From Geodermatophilus obscurus (GTDB lineage: Bacteria; Actinomycetota; Actinomycetes; Mycobacteriales; Geodermatophilaceae): a stretch of DNA of 64,000 nt. Every line of letters begins with the position of its first letter. Within the stretch, counting starts at the first letter, position 1. This document shows positions 25,008 through 33,659 of the stretch, piece by piece. A program made the translations under genes and the position numbers. Under the pieces are notes generated by a model. It had not been told where the DNA came from. It was given only the letters and a program-made list of their open reading frames with translations, and did not search any database. The stretch spans positions 17,191 through 81,190 of the forward strand of contig NZ_FRDM01000018.1 of the NCBI RefSeq assembly GCF_900143215.1, read 5' to 3'.

Positions 25008-26371
25008 TGGGCCACCTGCGCACCGAGCGCACGGACGCCGCCCCGCGCCCAGGCCGGGCGCAGCAGCGTGCCGGGAGCCGCTCGCTGGGATGCCACCTCC
25101 TGGGACGTCATGGCCATCTCCTCCGCGGCGGCGGTGTAGGCCGCGACCAGGCTGTCGACGGTGCGCTCCCAGGAGAAGGCGCCGGCGTGCCGGCGCGCGC
25201 CGGCCGAGAGCAGCTCCCGGCGGGCGAGCACGGCGCGGATGGCGGCGGCGTAGTCGGTCGGGTCCCGGCCCTCGACCAGCACCCCGGAGACGCCGTTCCG
25301 GACGGCGGTGCGCAGGCCCCCCACGGCGGCCGCGACGACCGGCGTCCCGCAGGCCTGGGCCTCCAGGGCCACCAACCCGAAGGACTCGTTGTGGCTGGGG
25401 ACGACGGCGACGTCGGCGGCGCGGTAGTGCTCGGCGAGCAGCTCGGCGTGCACCGGTGGCAGGAAGCGGACCAGGTCGGCGATGCCGAGCCCGGCGGCGA
25501 GCTGCTCGAGCCGGCGCGGGGCCTCCAGGCCGGTGCCGCTGGGTGCACCGACGACGTGCACCTGCAGGCGGTCGCGCAGCGCCGGGTCGTCGGCGAGCAT
25601 CCGCGCGGCCGCCTCGAGCAGCAGGTCGGGGGCCTTGAGCGGCTGGATGCGGCCGACGAAGAGCAGGACGACCGCGTCCTCGGCGACCCCGAGCCGGCGG
25701 CGGGCCGCCGTCCGGTCGCCGGGGGTGAAGCGGTCGAGGTCCACGCCGGGCGGGACGACGAGGGTGCGCCGCGGGTCTGCGCCGTAGTGGTCGACCAGCT
25801 GGCGGGCCTCGTCGTCGGTGTTGGCGACCAGCCGGTCGGCCTCGGCCACGACCTGTTCCTCGCCGATCACGCGGGCGCGCGGCTCGGGGCGGTCGCCGAT
25901 CGCGAGCGCGGCGTTCTTCACCTTCGCCAGGGTGTGCGCGGTGTGGATGAGCGGCACGCTCCACCGGTCGCGGGCCAGCCAGCCGACCTGGCCGGACAGC
26001 CAGTAGTGCGAGTGGACGACGTCGTAGTGGCCCGGCTCGTGCTGGGCCTCCTCGCGCAGGACGGCCGCGGTGAAGGCGCACAGCTGGGCGGGCAGCTCCT
26101 CCTTGCCCAGGCCCTCGAACGGGCCGGCGCTGACGTGCCGCACGGTGACGCCGGGGCTCATCTCCACCACGGGCGGCAGGTCGCTGGACACGGCGCGGGT
26201 GAAGACGTCGACGGCGATGCCGCGCTCGGCCAGCCGGCGGGACACCTCGAGGACGTAGACGTTCATCCCGCCGGCGTCACCGGCACCGGGCTGGTCGAGC
26301 GGGCTGGTGTGCACCGAGAGGGTGGCCACCCGCCGGGGCACGGCCGAGCGGGGACGGCGGCGAGCGGCCAC
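25004..26371 (-). CDS. mshA: D-inositol-3-phosphate glycosyltransferase (mycothiol synthesis)
   Basis: First committed step of mycothiol synthesis: GlcNAc transfer from UDP-GlcNAc to inositol-3-phosphate. 455 residues of the GT4 family. Landmarks: [100 protein letters not shown], and the EX7E-type block [31 protein letters not shown] 26371 has GGGAGG six nt upstream. MshD, the last enzyme of the pathway, lies at 55277-56200. Confidence 0.96.
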   Translation of the reverse strand: MAARRRPRSAVPRRVATLSVHTSPLDQPGAGDAGGMNVYVLEVSRRLAERGIAVDVFTRAVSSDLPPVVEMSPGVTVRHVSAGPFEGLGKEELPAQLCAFTAAVLREEAQHEPGHYDVVHSHYWLSGQVGWLARDRWSVPLIHTAHTLAKVKNAALAIGDRPEPRARVIGEEQVVAEADRLVANTDDEARQLVDHYGADPRRTLVVPPGVDLDRFTPGDRTAARRRLGVAEDAVVLLFVGRIQPLKAPDLLLEAAARMLADDPALRDRLQVHVVGAPSGTGLEAPRRLEQLAAGLGIADLVRFLPPVHAELLAEHYRAADVAVVPSHNESFGLVALEAQACGTPVVAAAVGGLRTAVRNGVSGVLVEGRDPTDYAAAIRAVLARRELLSAGARRHAGAFSWERTVDSLVAAYTAAAEEMAMTSQEVASQRAAPGTLLRPAWARGGVRALGAQVAQ

Positions 26372-26452
26372 GTGCGACCTCCCGCCTCGCTCCAGGGCGC
26401 CGGGAGGCACCCGCTCGACATTGCAGTCTGCAACAACGCCAGGATGGGCCTC

Positions 26453-27229
26453 ATGCCCGGTTCCCCGACCCATCCTGCATCCGGTCCCCGCGAGCTGCCC
26501 GGCACGGGGCGGAGCGCCGTCGTCACCGGCGCCTCCAGCGGCATCGGTGCGGCCACCGCGACCCGCCTGGCGGCGGAGGGCGTCGTCGTCGGCGCGCGGC
26601 GCATGGACCGGCTGACCGAGCTGGCCGCCTCCATCGGCGCCCGGGCGCTGCCGCTGGACGTCACCGACGCCGACTCGGTGGCGGCGTTCGCCGGCGCCCT
26701 GGACCGGGTCGACGTGCTGGTCAACAACGCCGGCGGCGCCTTCGACGCCGACCCCGTGGCCGAGGCCGACCTGGACTCCTGGGCGCGCACCTACGAGGTG
26801 AACGTGCTGGGCACCGTCCGGCTGACCAAGGCGCTGCTGCCCGCGCTGATCGCCTCGGGCGCCGGCGACGTGCTGTTCGTGGGCTCGACCGCGGGGCTGG
26901 TCAGCTACGAGGGCGGCGCGTCCTACACGGCGGCCAAGCACGGCGTGCACACGCTGGCCGAGACGCTGCGGCTGGAGCTGTTCGACCAGCCGGTGCGGGT
27001 GGTCGAGATCGCACCCGGGATGGTGAGGACCGAGGAGTTCACCCTCAACCGGGTGCGCGACCGGGACCGGGCCGAGGCGGTCTACCGCGGCGTGCGCGCG
27101 CCGCTGGTGGCCGAGGACGTCGCCGACTGCATCGCCTGGGCGCTCACCCGCCCGCACCACGTGAACATCGACCTGCTCGTGGTCCGCCCGCGGGCGCAGG
27201 CCGCCCAGCACAAGGTGCACCGCGAGTAG
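26453..27229 (+). CDS. Short-chain dehydrogenase/reductase (SDR family)
   Basis: 258 residues of a classical SDR. Cofactor motif [23 protein letters not shown], and the catalytic set Ser (GSTAGL), Tyr-Lys in [19 protein letters not shown], then [14 protein letters not shown]. It resembles YdfG/serine-type dehydrogenases. The substrate cannot be told. ATG 26453 was chosen; ATG 26444 adds three residues. It is divergent from mshA and its stop is followed at once by repeat copy 7. Confidence 0.86.
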   Translation: MPGSPTHPASGPRELPGTGRSAVVTGASSGIGAATATRLAAEGVVVGARRMDRLTELAASIGARALPLDVTDADSVAAFAGALDRVDVLVNNAGGAFDADPVAEADLDSWARTYEVNVLGTVRLTKALLPALIASGAGDVLFVGSTAGLVSYEGGASYTAAKHGVHTLAETLRLELFDQPVRVVEIAPGMVRTEEFTLNRVRDRDRAEAVYRGVRAPLVAEDVADCIAWALTRPHHVNIDLLVVRPRAQAAQHKVHRE

Positions 27230-27283
27230 AAGGACCCCCTGCCCCCCACCGCTCGCACGCTCGCGCTGGGCCCCTGCAGGGGG
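27230..27283. repeat. Stop-proximal stem-loop repeat, copy 7 (plus orientation)
   Basis: AAGGACCCCCTGC follows the SDR stop TAG directly. Arms CCCCCTGC (27235-27242) and GCAGGGGG (27276-27283) enclose CCCCCACC, GCTCGCACGCTCGCG and CTGGGC. This is the mirror-image orientation of copies 5 and 6, matching the plus-strand gene it follows. Confidence 0.75.
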
Positions 27284-27289
27284 CCGGGG

Positions 27290-28297
27290 TCAGGGGCGGA
27301 TGGCGGTGGGCTCGCGCTCCAGGGTCACGCCGAAACGCTCCTGCACCGCAGTGATGATCTTCTCGGAGAAGGCCAGCAGCTCCTCGGCGGTCGCGCCGGG
27401 CTCGGTGGTCAGGGCGAGGCTGTGGTGGGGTGAGGTCCCCACGCGCCCGTGGCGGGTGCCGCGACCGAAGCCGGCGTGCTGCACCAGCCAGGCGGCGCTG
27501 AGCTTGACCTGGCCGTCGCCGGCCGGCCAGCTGGGGCAGCCCTCGACCGTCCGCTGCAGCGGGACGACGGGATTGGTGAAGAACGAGCCCGCGCTGCGGC
27601 TGGTGGGGTCGGCGAGGTCCCACACCATGCCCTTGCCGCGGCGCAGCTCCAGCACGGCGGCGCGCACGTCGGCGAGCGGGGTCCGCTCCCCCAGCTCGAC
27701 GCCGAGGGTGCGCGCCAGCTCGGCGTAGCCCACCGGCCGGGACAGCTCCCCCGGCTCCAGCTCGAAGGAGACGGTCAGGACGACGTACCGGCCCGGCTCG
27801 CGCTTGAGCCGGCTGTCCCGGTAGGCGAACCCGCACTCCTCCGGGGTGAGCACCTGCTCGGCCGACCGCACGCGGTCCCAGACGCGGACGGCGGCGATGA
27901 CCTGGCCGACCTCCTGGCCGTAGGCGCCGACGTTCTGCACCGGTGTCGCCCCGGTCGAGCCCGGGATGCCGGACATCGCCTCCATGCCGGCCAGCCGCTG
28001 TTCGACGGTGTGCGCGACCAGGTCGTCCCAGGGCTCGCCGGCCTGCACGACCAGCCGGCTCCCGTCCCGCTCGATGCCCCGGCTGCCGACCAGCACCACG
28101 TCCCCGGGCCACCCGGCGTCCGGGCCGATCAGGTTGGAGCCGCCGCCGAGGACCAGCAGTGGCCGCCCCGCGTCGTCGGCCTCACGGACGGCGGCCACCA
28201 GTTCGCCGGGGTCGGAGACCTCGACCAGCCGGTCGATGGGACCTCCCACGCCGAGGGTCGTCAGCTCCGCGAAGCGGGCGTTCCGTCGGACCTGCAC
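27290..28297 (-). CDS. murB: UDP-N-acetylmuramate dehydrogenase
   Basis: NADPH/FAD-dependent reduction of UDP-GlcNAc-enolpyruvate to UDP-MurNAc in peptidoglycan synthesis. 335 residues: FAD segment LLVLGGGSNLIGPDAGWPGDV, GIPGSTGATPVQNVGAYGQEV, YRDSRLKREPGRYVVL, and the catalytic Ser in RSAGSFFTNPVV, ending with HSLALTTEPGATAEELLAF. TAGCGT lies six nt before GTG 28297, so it appears leaderless, divergent from the methyltransferase. It corresponds to Rv0482. Confidence 0.96.
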   Translation of the reverse strand: MQVRRNARFAELTTLGVGGPIDRLVEVSDPGELVAAVREADDAGRPLLVLGGGSNLIGPDAGWPGDVVLVGSRGIERDGSRLVVQAGEPWDDLVAHTVEQRLAGMEAMSGIPGSTGATPVQNVGAYGQEVGQVIAAVRVWDRVRSAEQVLTPEECGFAYRDSRLKREPGRYVVLTVSFELEPGELSRPVGYAELARTLGVELGERTPLADVRAAVLELRRGKGMVWDLADPTSRSAGSFFTNPVVPLQRTVEGCPSWPAGDGQVKLSAAWLVQHAGFGRGTRHGRVGTSPHHSLALTTEPGATAEELLAFSEKIITAVQERFGVTLEREPTAIRP

Positions 28298-28331
28298 GGC
28301 ACCACGCTAGCCGGGACTACGCTCCGGGCCG

Positions 28332-29204
28332 GTGAGCGAGGCAGGAGGGCGACCCCGGAGAGGCGTGGACCACAAGGGCCGGGCCAGCCTCCCCCGGAAG
28401 GCCGCCCCGCGGCTGGCCGCCGGCCGCGCCCGCGCCCTGGGCCTGCCGACCCGCGGGACCACCAACGCCAACCGGTTGCGCCGGGTCGACCGCTGGCTGC
28501 GGGCCACCCAGGTACCGCGGCTGCGCGACGCCGCCCGGCCGCTCGTCGTCGACCTGGGCTACGGCTCGTCGGCGGTCACCACGCTGGAGCTGGCCGACCG
28601 GCTGGGCCCGGAGGTGCACGGCCTCGAGGTCGTCGGCCTGGAGATCGACCCCGAGCGGGTGACCGCCGTCGCCGCCGACCGCGACCCGCCGCGGGTCGAC
28701 TTCCGGGTCGGCGGCTTCGAGCTGGCCGGCCTGCGCCCGGTCCTGGTGCGCGCGTTCAACGTGCTGCGCCAGTACGACGAGGAGTCCGCCGCGCAGGCCT
28801 GGCAGACGATGTGCGCCGCGCTCGGCCCCGGCGGACTGCTGGTGGAGGGCACCTGCGACGAGTGGGGACGGCGCTCGGCGTGGGTCGCCCTGGACGCCGA
28901 CGGGCCGCTGACCCTGACGCTGTCGGCCCGGGTGTCCGACCTCGACGAGCCCTCCGACCTCGCCGAGCGGCTGCCCAAGGCGCTGATCCACCACAACGTG
29001 CCCGGGCAGCCGGTCCACGTGTTCCTCCGTGCTCTCGACACGGCCTGGGCCACCGCGGCCGGGCTGTCCACCTTCGGCCCGCGCCAGCGCTGGACCGCCG
29101 CCGTCGAGACCCTCGCCGGACAGGGCTGGCCGTTCGTCGGTTCCAGCCGCCGGTGGCGGCACGGCGAGGTCACCGTGCGCTGGTCGGCCGTCGCCCCGGT
29201 CTGA
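28332..29204 (+). CDS. Class I SAM methyltransferase-like protein
   Basis: 290 residues. Core VVDLGYGSSAVTTLELADRLGP is motif I, with GLEIDPERV after the second strand and AFNVLRQYDEESAAQAWQTMCAALGPGGLLVEGTCDEWGRRSAWVALD. The basic N-terminus carries GRASLPRKAAPRLAAGRARALGLPTRGTTNANRLRRVDRWL. Substrate unknown. GTG 28332 has TACGCT eight nt upstream (leaderless). Divergent from murB with only 34 nt between start codons. Confidence 0.8.
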   Translation: MSEAGGRPRRGVDHKGRASLPRKAAPRLAAGRARALGLPTRGTTNANRLRRVDRWLRATQVPRLRDAARPLVVDLGYGSSAVTTLELADRLGPEVHGLEVVGLEIDPERVTAVAADRDPPRVDFRVGGFELAGLRPVLVRAFNVLRQYDEESAAQAWQTMCAALGPGGLLVEGTCDEWGRRSAWVALDADGPLTLTLSARVSDLDEPSDLAERLPKALIHHNVPGQPVHVFLRALDTAWATAAGLSTFGPRQRWTAAVETLAGQGWPFVGSSRRWRHGEVTVRWSAVAPV

Positions 29205-29413
29205 GCCCGCGGGGCGCGGCCCGGGGCACCGTCCGGCGACCCGGATCGTGATCCGCCCCACACCTGCCCGACTGGTGTGCACCTCGTCGCCGCGACCTCG
29301 TCGGCGGCCGGACGGACCTCCCCCGGCGTCCGCGGCAGGGGTTCCTATCCGCTACGGTCCGTACTTGCGGGGCGACGGAGTCGGACTGCGGAGGAGGGTC
29401 TGGGGGCACGACC

Positions 29414-29446
29414 ATGCACTGGCTGACCCACGGCCCGAGGCCGTGA
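29414..29446 (+). CDS. Upstream micro-ORF coupled to the EAL gene
   Basis: Ten-codon reading frame MHWLTHGPRP with a purine-rich GGAGGAGGG and a GGGGG run upstream (seven nt from ATG 29414). Its TGA stop overlaps the GTG start of the EAL gene (GTGA, 29443-29446). It may only serve to load ribosomes for the weak downstream start. Predicted from sequence alone. Confidence 0.4.
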   Translation: MHWLTHGPRP

Positions 29447-30579
29447 CCTCCGTCGGTACGGCAGCTGACTGGCCGCGGCGGGTGGCGTCCGTCCTCGCCG
29501 AGCCGTCCCTGCTGCGACTGCTCTTCCAGCCGATCGTCGACCTGCAACGCGGCGTCGTCGCCGGCTACGAGACCCTCGCCCGGTTCTCCGAGCCCGATGG
29601 CCGGCCGAGCCGGGTGCCACCCGACCAGTGGTTCGCCGCTGCAGGCGCCCAGGGCGTCGGTGCGCGGCTGGAGGGCCTCGTCGTCAGGCGCTGCCTGGAC
29701 CTGCTGCGCACCGTGCCGCCCAACTGCTTCCTCACCGTCAACGTCAGCCCGCACCTGCTCACCGATCCCGAGCTGGCCGGGGCCCTCCTGTCCGTCCCGG
29801 ACCTCGCTCCCCTCGTCCTCGAGCTGACCGAGCACCAGGACGTGGCCGACCTGGACCCCCTCATCGCCCTCCGCGACCGGCTGCGCAGCAAGGGCGCGCT
29901 CCTCGCGGTCGACGACGCCGGGTCGGGCTACTCGGGCCTCCAGCAGATCGCCGCCATCAAGCCCCAGATGGTCAAGCTGGACCGGGCCATCGTGAACGGG
30001 GTGGACGGCGACGAGGTCAAGCTGGCGCTCACCGAGCTGCTCGGCGAGTTCGCCGGACGGATCGACGCGTGGTTGCTGGCCGAGGGCATCGAGGCCTGGG
30101 GCGAGGTGGAGGCGCTCCTCCGCCTGGGTGTGCCCCTCGGCCAGGGCTGGCTCTTCGGCCGGCCCGGACCCGCGTGGCCCCGGCTCGACCCGGGGATGGC
30201 CGCGCCGCTGCGGTTCCGGTCGGCGAGGGCGCGCCTGGTGGAGCACGTGGCCAGCCTCGTCGAGGACGTGCCCGTCGAGGGCGGGCCGGTGGGTGGCGTG
30301 GTGGCCGGTGGCCAGTTGGGGCTGCGCGTCGACTCCGGCGGCCGGCCGCAGGCGCTGCTGCTGCCGCGCCGCCGCGGCGACGACGACCCCGGGCACCGGA
30401 TCGCCCCGGTGAGCCTCCGCGTCCCCGTCCTCGCGGGGGTCCGCGAGGTGGCCCGACGGGCGGCGGCGCGCCCCGAGCACTCCCGCTTCGACCCGATCGT
30501 CTGCGTCGACGACGTCGGCGTCGCGGTCGGCGTCGTCCGCGTGGAACGTCTCCTGCTCAGGCTCGCCGCCGATGGGTAG
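29443..30579 (+). CDS. EAL domain cyclic-di-GMP phosphodiesterase
   Basis: 378 residues. An EAL domain (about 10-240) keeps the metal and catalytic residues: ETL in GYETLARF, Asn in TVNVSPHLL, Glu in LELTEHQDV, DD in AVDDAGSGYSGL, Lys in VKLDRAIV, AEGIEAW, and GQGWLFGRP. Active hydrolysis of c-di-GMP to pGpG is therefore plausible. The C-terminal 130 residues, ending FDPIVCVDDVGVAVGVVRVERLLLRL, resemble a sensory CBS/GGDEF-remnant module. It has no membrane segment. A GGDEF cyclase and an RsiG-type receptor lie within 10 kb. GTG 29443 is coupled to a micro-ORF. Confidence 0.85.
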   Translation: MTSVGTAADWPRRVASVLAEPSLLRLLFQPIVDLQRGVVAGYETLARFSEPDGRPSRVPPDQWFAAAGAQGVGARLEGLVVRRCLDLLRTVPPNCFLTVNVSPHLLTDPELAGALLSVPDLAPLVLELTEHQDVADLDPLIALRDRLRSKGALLAVDDAGSGYSGLQQIAAIKPQMVKLDRAIVNGVDGDEVKLALTELLGEFAGRIDAWLLAEGIEAWGEVEALLRLGVPLGQGWLFGRPGPAWPRLDPGMAAPLRFRSARARLVEHVASLVEDVPVEGGPVGGVVAGGQLGLRVDSGGRPQALLLPRRRGDDDPGHRIAPVSLRVPVLAGVREVARRAAARPEHSRFDPIVCVDDVGVAVGVVRVERLLLRLAADG

Positions 30580-30618
30580 GAGCTGGCTGTACCACTGGAT
30601 CCCTACCACCACATCGAG

Positions 30619-30801
30619 GTGACCGTGAAGCAGTTCTCCTGTGGCGACGTCGTCCCCACCTGCACCCGCACCTTCCTCGCACCCACCGACGAGGAGATCC
30701 TGGCTGCCGTCGCCGCGCACGCCCGCGCCGACCACGGCCTCACCGACATCCCGGAGCACCTCGTCGACGAGGTCCGCAGACACATCCGCAGCGACGCGTG
30801 A
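30619..30801 (+). CDS. DUF1059 small protein
   Basis: 60 residues with the family pattern FSCGDVVPTCTRTFLAPTDEEILAAVAAHARADHGLTDIPEHL. Two cysteines (CGDVVPTC) and His residues could bind a metal. DUF1059 proteins are widespread small proteins of unknown function. GTG at 30619 or the second GTG two codons later; GAGG is a few nt upstream. Confidence 0.85.
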   Translation: MTVKQFSCGDVVPTCTRTFLAPTDEEILAAVAAHARADHGLTDIPEHLVDEVRRHIRSDA

Positions 30802-30903
30802 CCCCGCGGCGAGATCGCGCGTTCCCGGCCCTCCGGCCGTGCGGGATCGCCGGTCTCGCCGGTACGGCACGATGGTCGACGTGCCTCCCGTCCCGGTGAT
30901 CCG

Positions 30904-31767
30904 GTGAGCCGGCGCCGGCAGGCCGAGCCCGTCGTCCCACCCGGTCCCACACCCGTCGACGGCGGCACCGCCGAGCTGCTCGGGGACGCCGACCGCGACG
31001 GCTCCTGGGTGCTGGTGGTGGACGGCACGCCGCAGTCGCACGTCGACCTCGCCGACCCCACCCACCTGGAGTTCGAGTACGTGCGCCGGATGGGCCACGT
31101 GCTCGACCTCGCCGCCGAGGAGGGCCGGCCGATCGACGTCGTGCACCTGGGCGGCGGCGCCCTGACGCTGCCCCGGTACGTCGCGGCGACCCGGCCCGGG
31201 TCCCGGCAGAGGGTCGTCGAGCTCGACCAGCCGCTCACCGAGCTGGTCCGGGCGCACCTGCCGCTGCCGCGCGACGCCCGCGTCCGGGTGCGCGCCGCCG
31301 ACGCGCGTGCGGGCCTGGCAGCGCTCCCGAGCGCCGCCGCCGACGTCGTCGTGAGCGACGTCTTCGCCGGGGCCCGCACGCCGGCGCACCTGACCAGCAC
31401 CGAGTACGCGCAGGAGGCCCACCGGGTGCTGCGGCCCGGCGGCACCTACACCGCCAACGTCGCCGACGGCCCGCCGCTGCGCTTCGCCCGCGCCCAGGTG
31501 GCCACGCTGCGCGCCGTCTTCATGCACGTGTGCCTGCTCGCCGAGCCGGGCACGCTGCACGGCCGCCGCTTCGGCAACCTGGTCGCGGTCGCCTCGGACG
31601 CCGAGCTGCCGATCCCCGCGCTGGTGCGCCGCTGCGCCGCCGACCCGATGCCGAGCCGGGTGGTCGAGGGCGCCGACCTGGACCGCTTCGCCGGCAACGC
31701 GCAGCCGGTGCACGACGCCGGCGCGGTCGCCTCACCGGAGCCGCCGGAGGGCGTCTTCAGCCGCTGA
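30904..31767 (+). CDS. Spermidine synthase-like methyltransferase-fold protein
   Basis: 287 residues with the polyamine aminopropyltransferase fold: HLEFEYVRRMGHVLDLAAEEG, VVHLGGGALTLPRYVAATRPGSRQRVVELDQPLTELV, and DVVVSDVFAGARTPAHLTSTEYAQEAHRVLRPGGTYTANVADG. This is the single-domain actinobacterial type with the pocket residues rearranged, so polyamine synthesis is not assured. The last 11 nt overlap the convergent macro-domain gene. Confidence 0.82.
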   Translation: MSRRRQAEPVVPPGPTPVDGGTAELLGDADRDGSWVLVVDGTPQSHVDLADPTHLEFEYVRRMGHVLDLAAEEGRPIDVVHLGGGALTLPRYVAATRPGSRQRVVELDQPLTELVRAHLPLPRDARVRVRAADARAGLAALPSAAADVVVSDVFAGARTPAHLTSTEYAQEAHRVLRPGGTYTANVADGPPLRFARAQVATLRAVFMHVCLLAEPGTLHGRRFGNLVAVASDAELPIPALVRRCAADPMPSRVVEGADLDRFAGNAQPVHDAGAVASPEPPEGVFSR

Positions 31768-32269
31768 GCGCGGCCTCGAACGCCGCCAGCGCACGATCGT
31801 CGAACAGCACGAACCGCACCTCCTGCACGTGCTGGACCTCGGCCGCGCGGACCCCGGCCACCGCCTGCACCGCGGCGTCCTCCAGCGGCCAGCCGTAGAC
31901 GCCGGCCGAGATCGCGGGGCAGGCCACCGACCGGGCGCCCAGGCCGTCGGCCACCCGCAGGCTCTCGGTGTAGCAGGAGCGCAGGACGGCGGAGCGGTCG
32001 ACCTCGGCCGACCAGATCGGGCCGGCGGTGTGCACCACCCAGCGGGCCGGGAGCCGGCCGGCCGTCGTCGCGACCGCCTGGCCGCGGGGCAGCCGGCCGC
32101 CGGGCAGTCCGGCCTTCAGCGCACGGCACTCCGCCAGGACCTCGGGGCCACCGGCCGCGTGGATCGCGCCGTCGACCCCGCCGCCGCCGAGCAGCCCGGG
32201 GTTGGCCGCGTTGACGACGACGTCGACGTCGGCCTCGGTGATGTCGCCGCGGACCGCGCGCAGGAGCAC
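31757..32269 (-). CDS. Macro-domain O-acetyl-ADP-ribose deacetylase-like protein
   Basis: 170 residues, one macro domain. Starts VRGDITEADVDVVVNAANPGLLGGGGVDGAIHAAGG, the MacroD-type binding loop, followed by VHTAGPIWS and CPAISAGVYGWPLEDA. Likely removes ADP-ribose or hydrolyses O-acetyl-ADP-ribose. TACGGT lies six nt before GTG 32269 (leaderless); this -10 overlaps the -10 of the divergent pspC gene. The 3' end overlaps the convergent spermidine-synthase-like gene by 11 nt. Confidence 0.9.
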   Translation of the reverse strand: MLLRAVRGDITEADVDVVVNAANPGLLGGGGVDGAIHAAGGPEVLAECRALKAGLPGGRLPRGQAVATTAGRLPARWVVHTAGPIWSAEVDRSAVLRSCYTESLRVADGLGARSVACPAISAGVYGWPLEDAAVQAVAGVRAAEVQHVQEVRFVLFDDRALAAFEAALSG

Positions 32270-32275
32270 GTACCG

Positions 32276-32285
32276 ACCGTAGGGT
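32276..32285. promoter_or_regulatory. Overlapping divergent -10 elements (macro gene / pspC)
   Basis: Plus strand TAGGGT at 32280-32285 lies 7 nt before ATG 32293. Minus strand TACGGT at 32281-32276 lies 6 nt before GTG 32269. The hexamers share two base pairs, so polymerase binding at one should block the other. Read from sequence. Confidence 0.55.
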
Positions 32286-32292
32286 CGGGGAC

Positions 32293-32496
32293 ATGACCCC
32301 GCCTGCCCGTCTCCCCCTCCGTCGCGACACGCACAACAAGGTCATCGCCGGTGTCTGCGCGGGGATCGCCCGCCGCTACGGCATCTCGCCGAGCGGCCTG
32401 CGCCTGGCGTTCGTGCTCTCCTGCGTGCTCCCCGGCCCGCAGTTCATCGCCTACCTGGTGCTGTGGATCCTGATCCCGAAGGACACCCGGTACTGA
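32293..32496 (+). CDS. PspC domain membrane protein
   Basis: 67 residues with a single PspC domain: RDTHNKVIAGVCAGIARRYGISPSGLRLAFVLSCVLPGPQFIAYLVLWILIPKD. One amphipathic and one transmembrane helix. PspC proteins belong to envelope-stress responses, but stand-alone short ones in actinobacteria are of unknown role. Probably leaderless (TAGGGT, 7 nt). Confidence 0.88.
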   Translation: MTPPARLPLRRDTHNKVIAGVCAGIARRYGISPSGLRLAFVLSCVLPGPQFIAYLVLWILIPKDTRY

Positions 32497-32509
32497 GCGC
32501 CCCGGCGGC

Positions 32510-32800
32510 TCACCAGCTGTTGCCGCCCCGGCTCAGCCCGCGGACCGCGGGCCGGACGTCGACGAGGTAGACGATCGCCGCGATGACCGCCGGCAGGCCC
32601 AGGAAGCTCAGCGGGCTCTGGAAGACGACGATGACGAGCACCGACAGCCCGAGGATGGCCGCCCAGCCGGGCTTGGTGAGCTTGCCCGCTGCGACGTAGC
32701 CGGCAGCCGGGCGGACGAGGGCGTCGACGAGCGCCCACACGGTGAGCGCCAGAGCCGCGTAGAAGAGCACCGCGTACACGGCACCCTGGAAGCTCAGCAT
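32510..32800 (-). CDS. DUF2516 membrane protein
   Basis: 96 residues with two or three helices (AVYAVLFYAALALTVWALVDALV, WAAILGLSVLVIVVFQSPLSFLGLPAVIAAIVYLVDV). By position it is the counterpart of Rv0476, downstream of hbhA. Function unknown. A hairpin terminator separates it from the HBHA-like gene. Confidence 0.85.
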   Translation of the reverse strand: MLSFQGAVYAVLFYAALALTVWALVDALVRPAAGYVAAGKLTKPGWAAILGLSVLVIVVFQSPLSFLGLPAVIAAIVYLVDVRPAVRGLSRGGNSW

Positions 32801-32872
32801 GCCCGGCAGGGTACCCGCCGGGCCGCTCCGGGCCGCGGTCCCGCGACCCGTCCGGGGGAGTTCCGGACACGG

Positions 32873-32910
32873 CAGGGCCCCGGAGCGCTGTCCGCGGCTC
32901 CGGGGCCCTG
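32873..32910 (-). terminator. Terminator after the HBHA-like gene
   Basis: Perfect 14-nt arms CAGGGCCCCGGAGC (32873-32886) and GCTCCGGGGCCCTG (32897-32910), loop of 10 nt. It begins 14 nt after the HBHA-like stop codon (32925-32927). Confidence 0.85.
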
Positions 32911-32924
32911 GGACCGTGTGGTGA

Positions 32925-33659
32925 TCAGTTCTCGCGCTTGGCGGTGCGGGTCACCCGCGCGGAGGTGCCGGCCGGCGCCGACTTCCTCGCCGGGCTGGTC
33001 TTCTTGGCCGCGGCGCGCTTGCGGGCCGGCTTGTCGGCCGCGGGCTCCTCGGCCGACTCCAGGGTGGCCTTGGCCTGCTCGGCGGCCTCGTGGGTGGCCT
33101 CCTCGGCCTGGTCGATGGCCTTCTCGGCCTTCGCCGCGGTCTTCTGCGCGATCGAGGTGACCTCGTTCGAGGCCTCGGCGACGGTCTCGGCGGTCTCCTC
33201 GAGCACGTCCTCGAGGGCGTCCTCGACGGCGTCCACGGCACGCTCGGCGCGGCCGACGACCTTGCGGACGACGGGCTGGCGGCGCAGCTCCTCGACGACC
33301 TCGGCACCGCGGACGGCGAGGGTCTCGATGGTGGCGACGGTCTGCGTGCGGGCAGTGCTCACCAGGCCGGCCACGGTGCTGGCGACAGCGTCGGGGCGGA
33401 CGGCGGAGGCGACGTGCTGGGCCGACGTGCGCGCGGTCCGGACGGCCTCCTCGGCGCGGGTGCGGGCCTCCTTGGCGGCCAGGTCGACCTGCACCTGGGC
33501 CTCGCCGGGCAGGGCCTCGACGCGCGAGCGCACGGTGCCCACGACGGCGCGGGTGCGCTCGACGGCCAGGTCACCGGCGCCGACAGCGGCCAGCAGGACC
33601 TGCTTGTTCTGGACGGCGACGGTCTCGCCGTACTTCTTCAACGTGTCGGTGGCGGTCAT
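32925..33659 (-). CDS. Heparin-binding haemagglutinin-like (HBHA-like) protein
   Basis: 244 residues. A long, almost uninterrupted Ala/Glu/Arg-rich coiled coil (about 40-200) is followed by a Lys/Ala/Pro-rich basic tail (KPARKRAAAKKTSPARKS). This is the layout of mycobacterial HBHA, a surface adhesin whose lysine tail binds glycans and also associates with lipid bodies. The upstream XRE gene ends 4 nt into it (33656-33659) and the pair matches Rv0474-Rv0475, so homology is likely. A role in adhesion for an environmental organism is not implied. Confidence 0.83.
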   Translation of the reverse strand: MTATDTLKKYGETVAVQNKQVLLAAVGAGDLAVERTRAVVGTVRSRVEALPGEAQVQVDLAAKEARTRAEEAVRTARTSAQHVASAVRPDAVASTVAGLVSTARTQTVATIETLAVRGAEVVEELRRQPVVRKVVGRAERAVDAVEDALEDVLEETAETVAEASNEVTSIAQKTAAKAEKAIDQAEEATHEAAEQAKATLESAEEPAADKPARKRAAAKKTSPARKSAPAGTSARVTRTAKREN

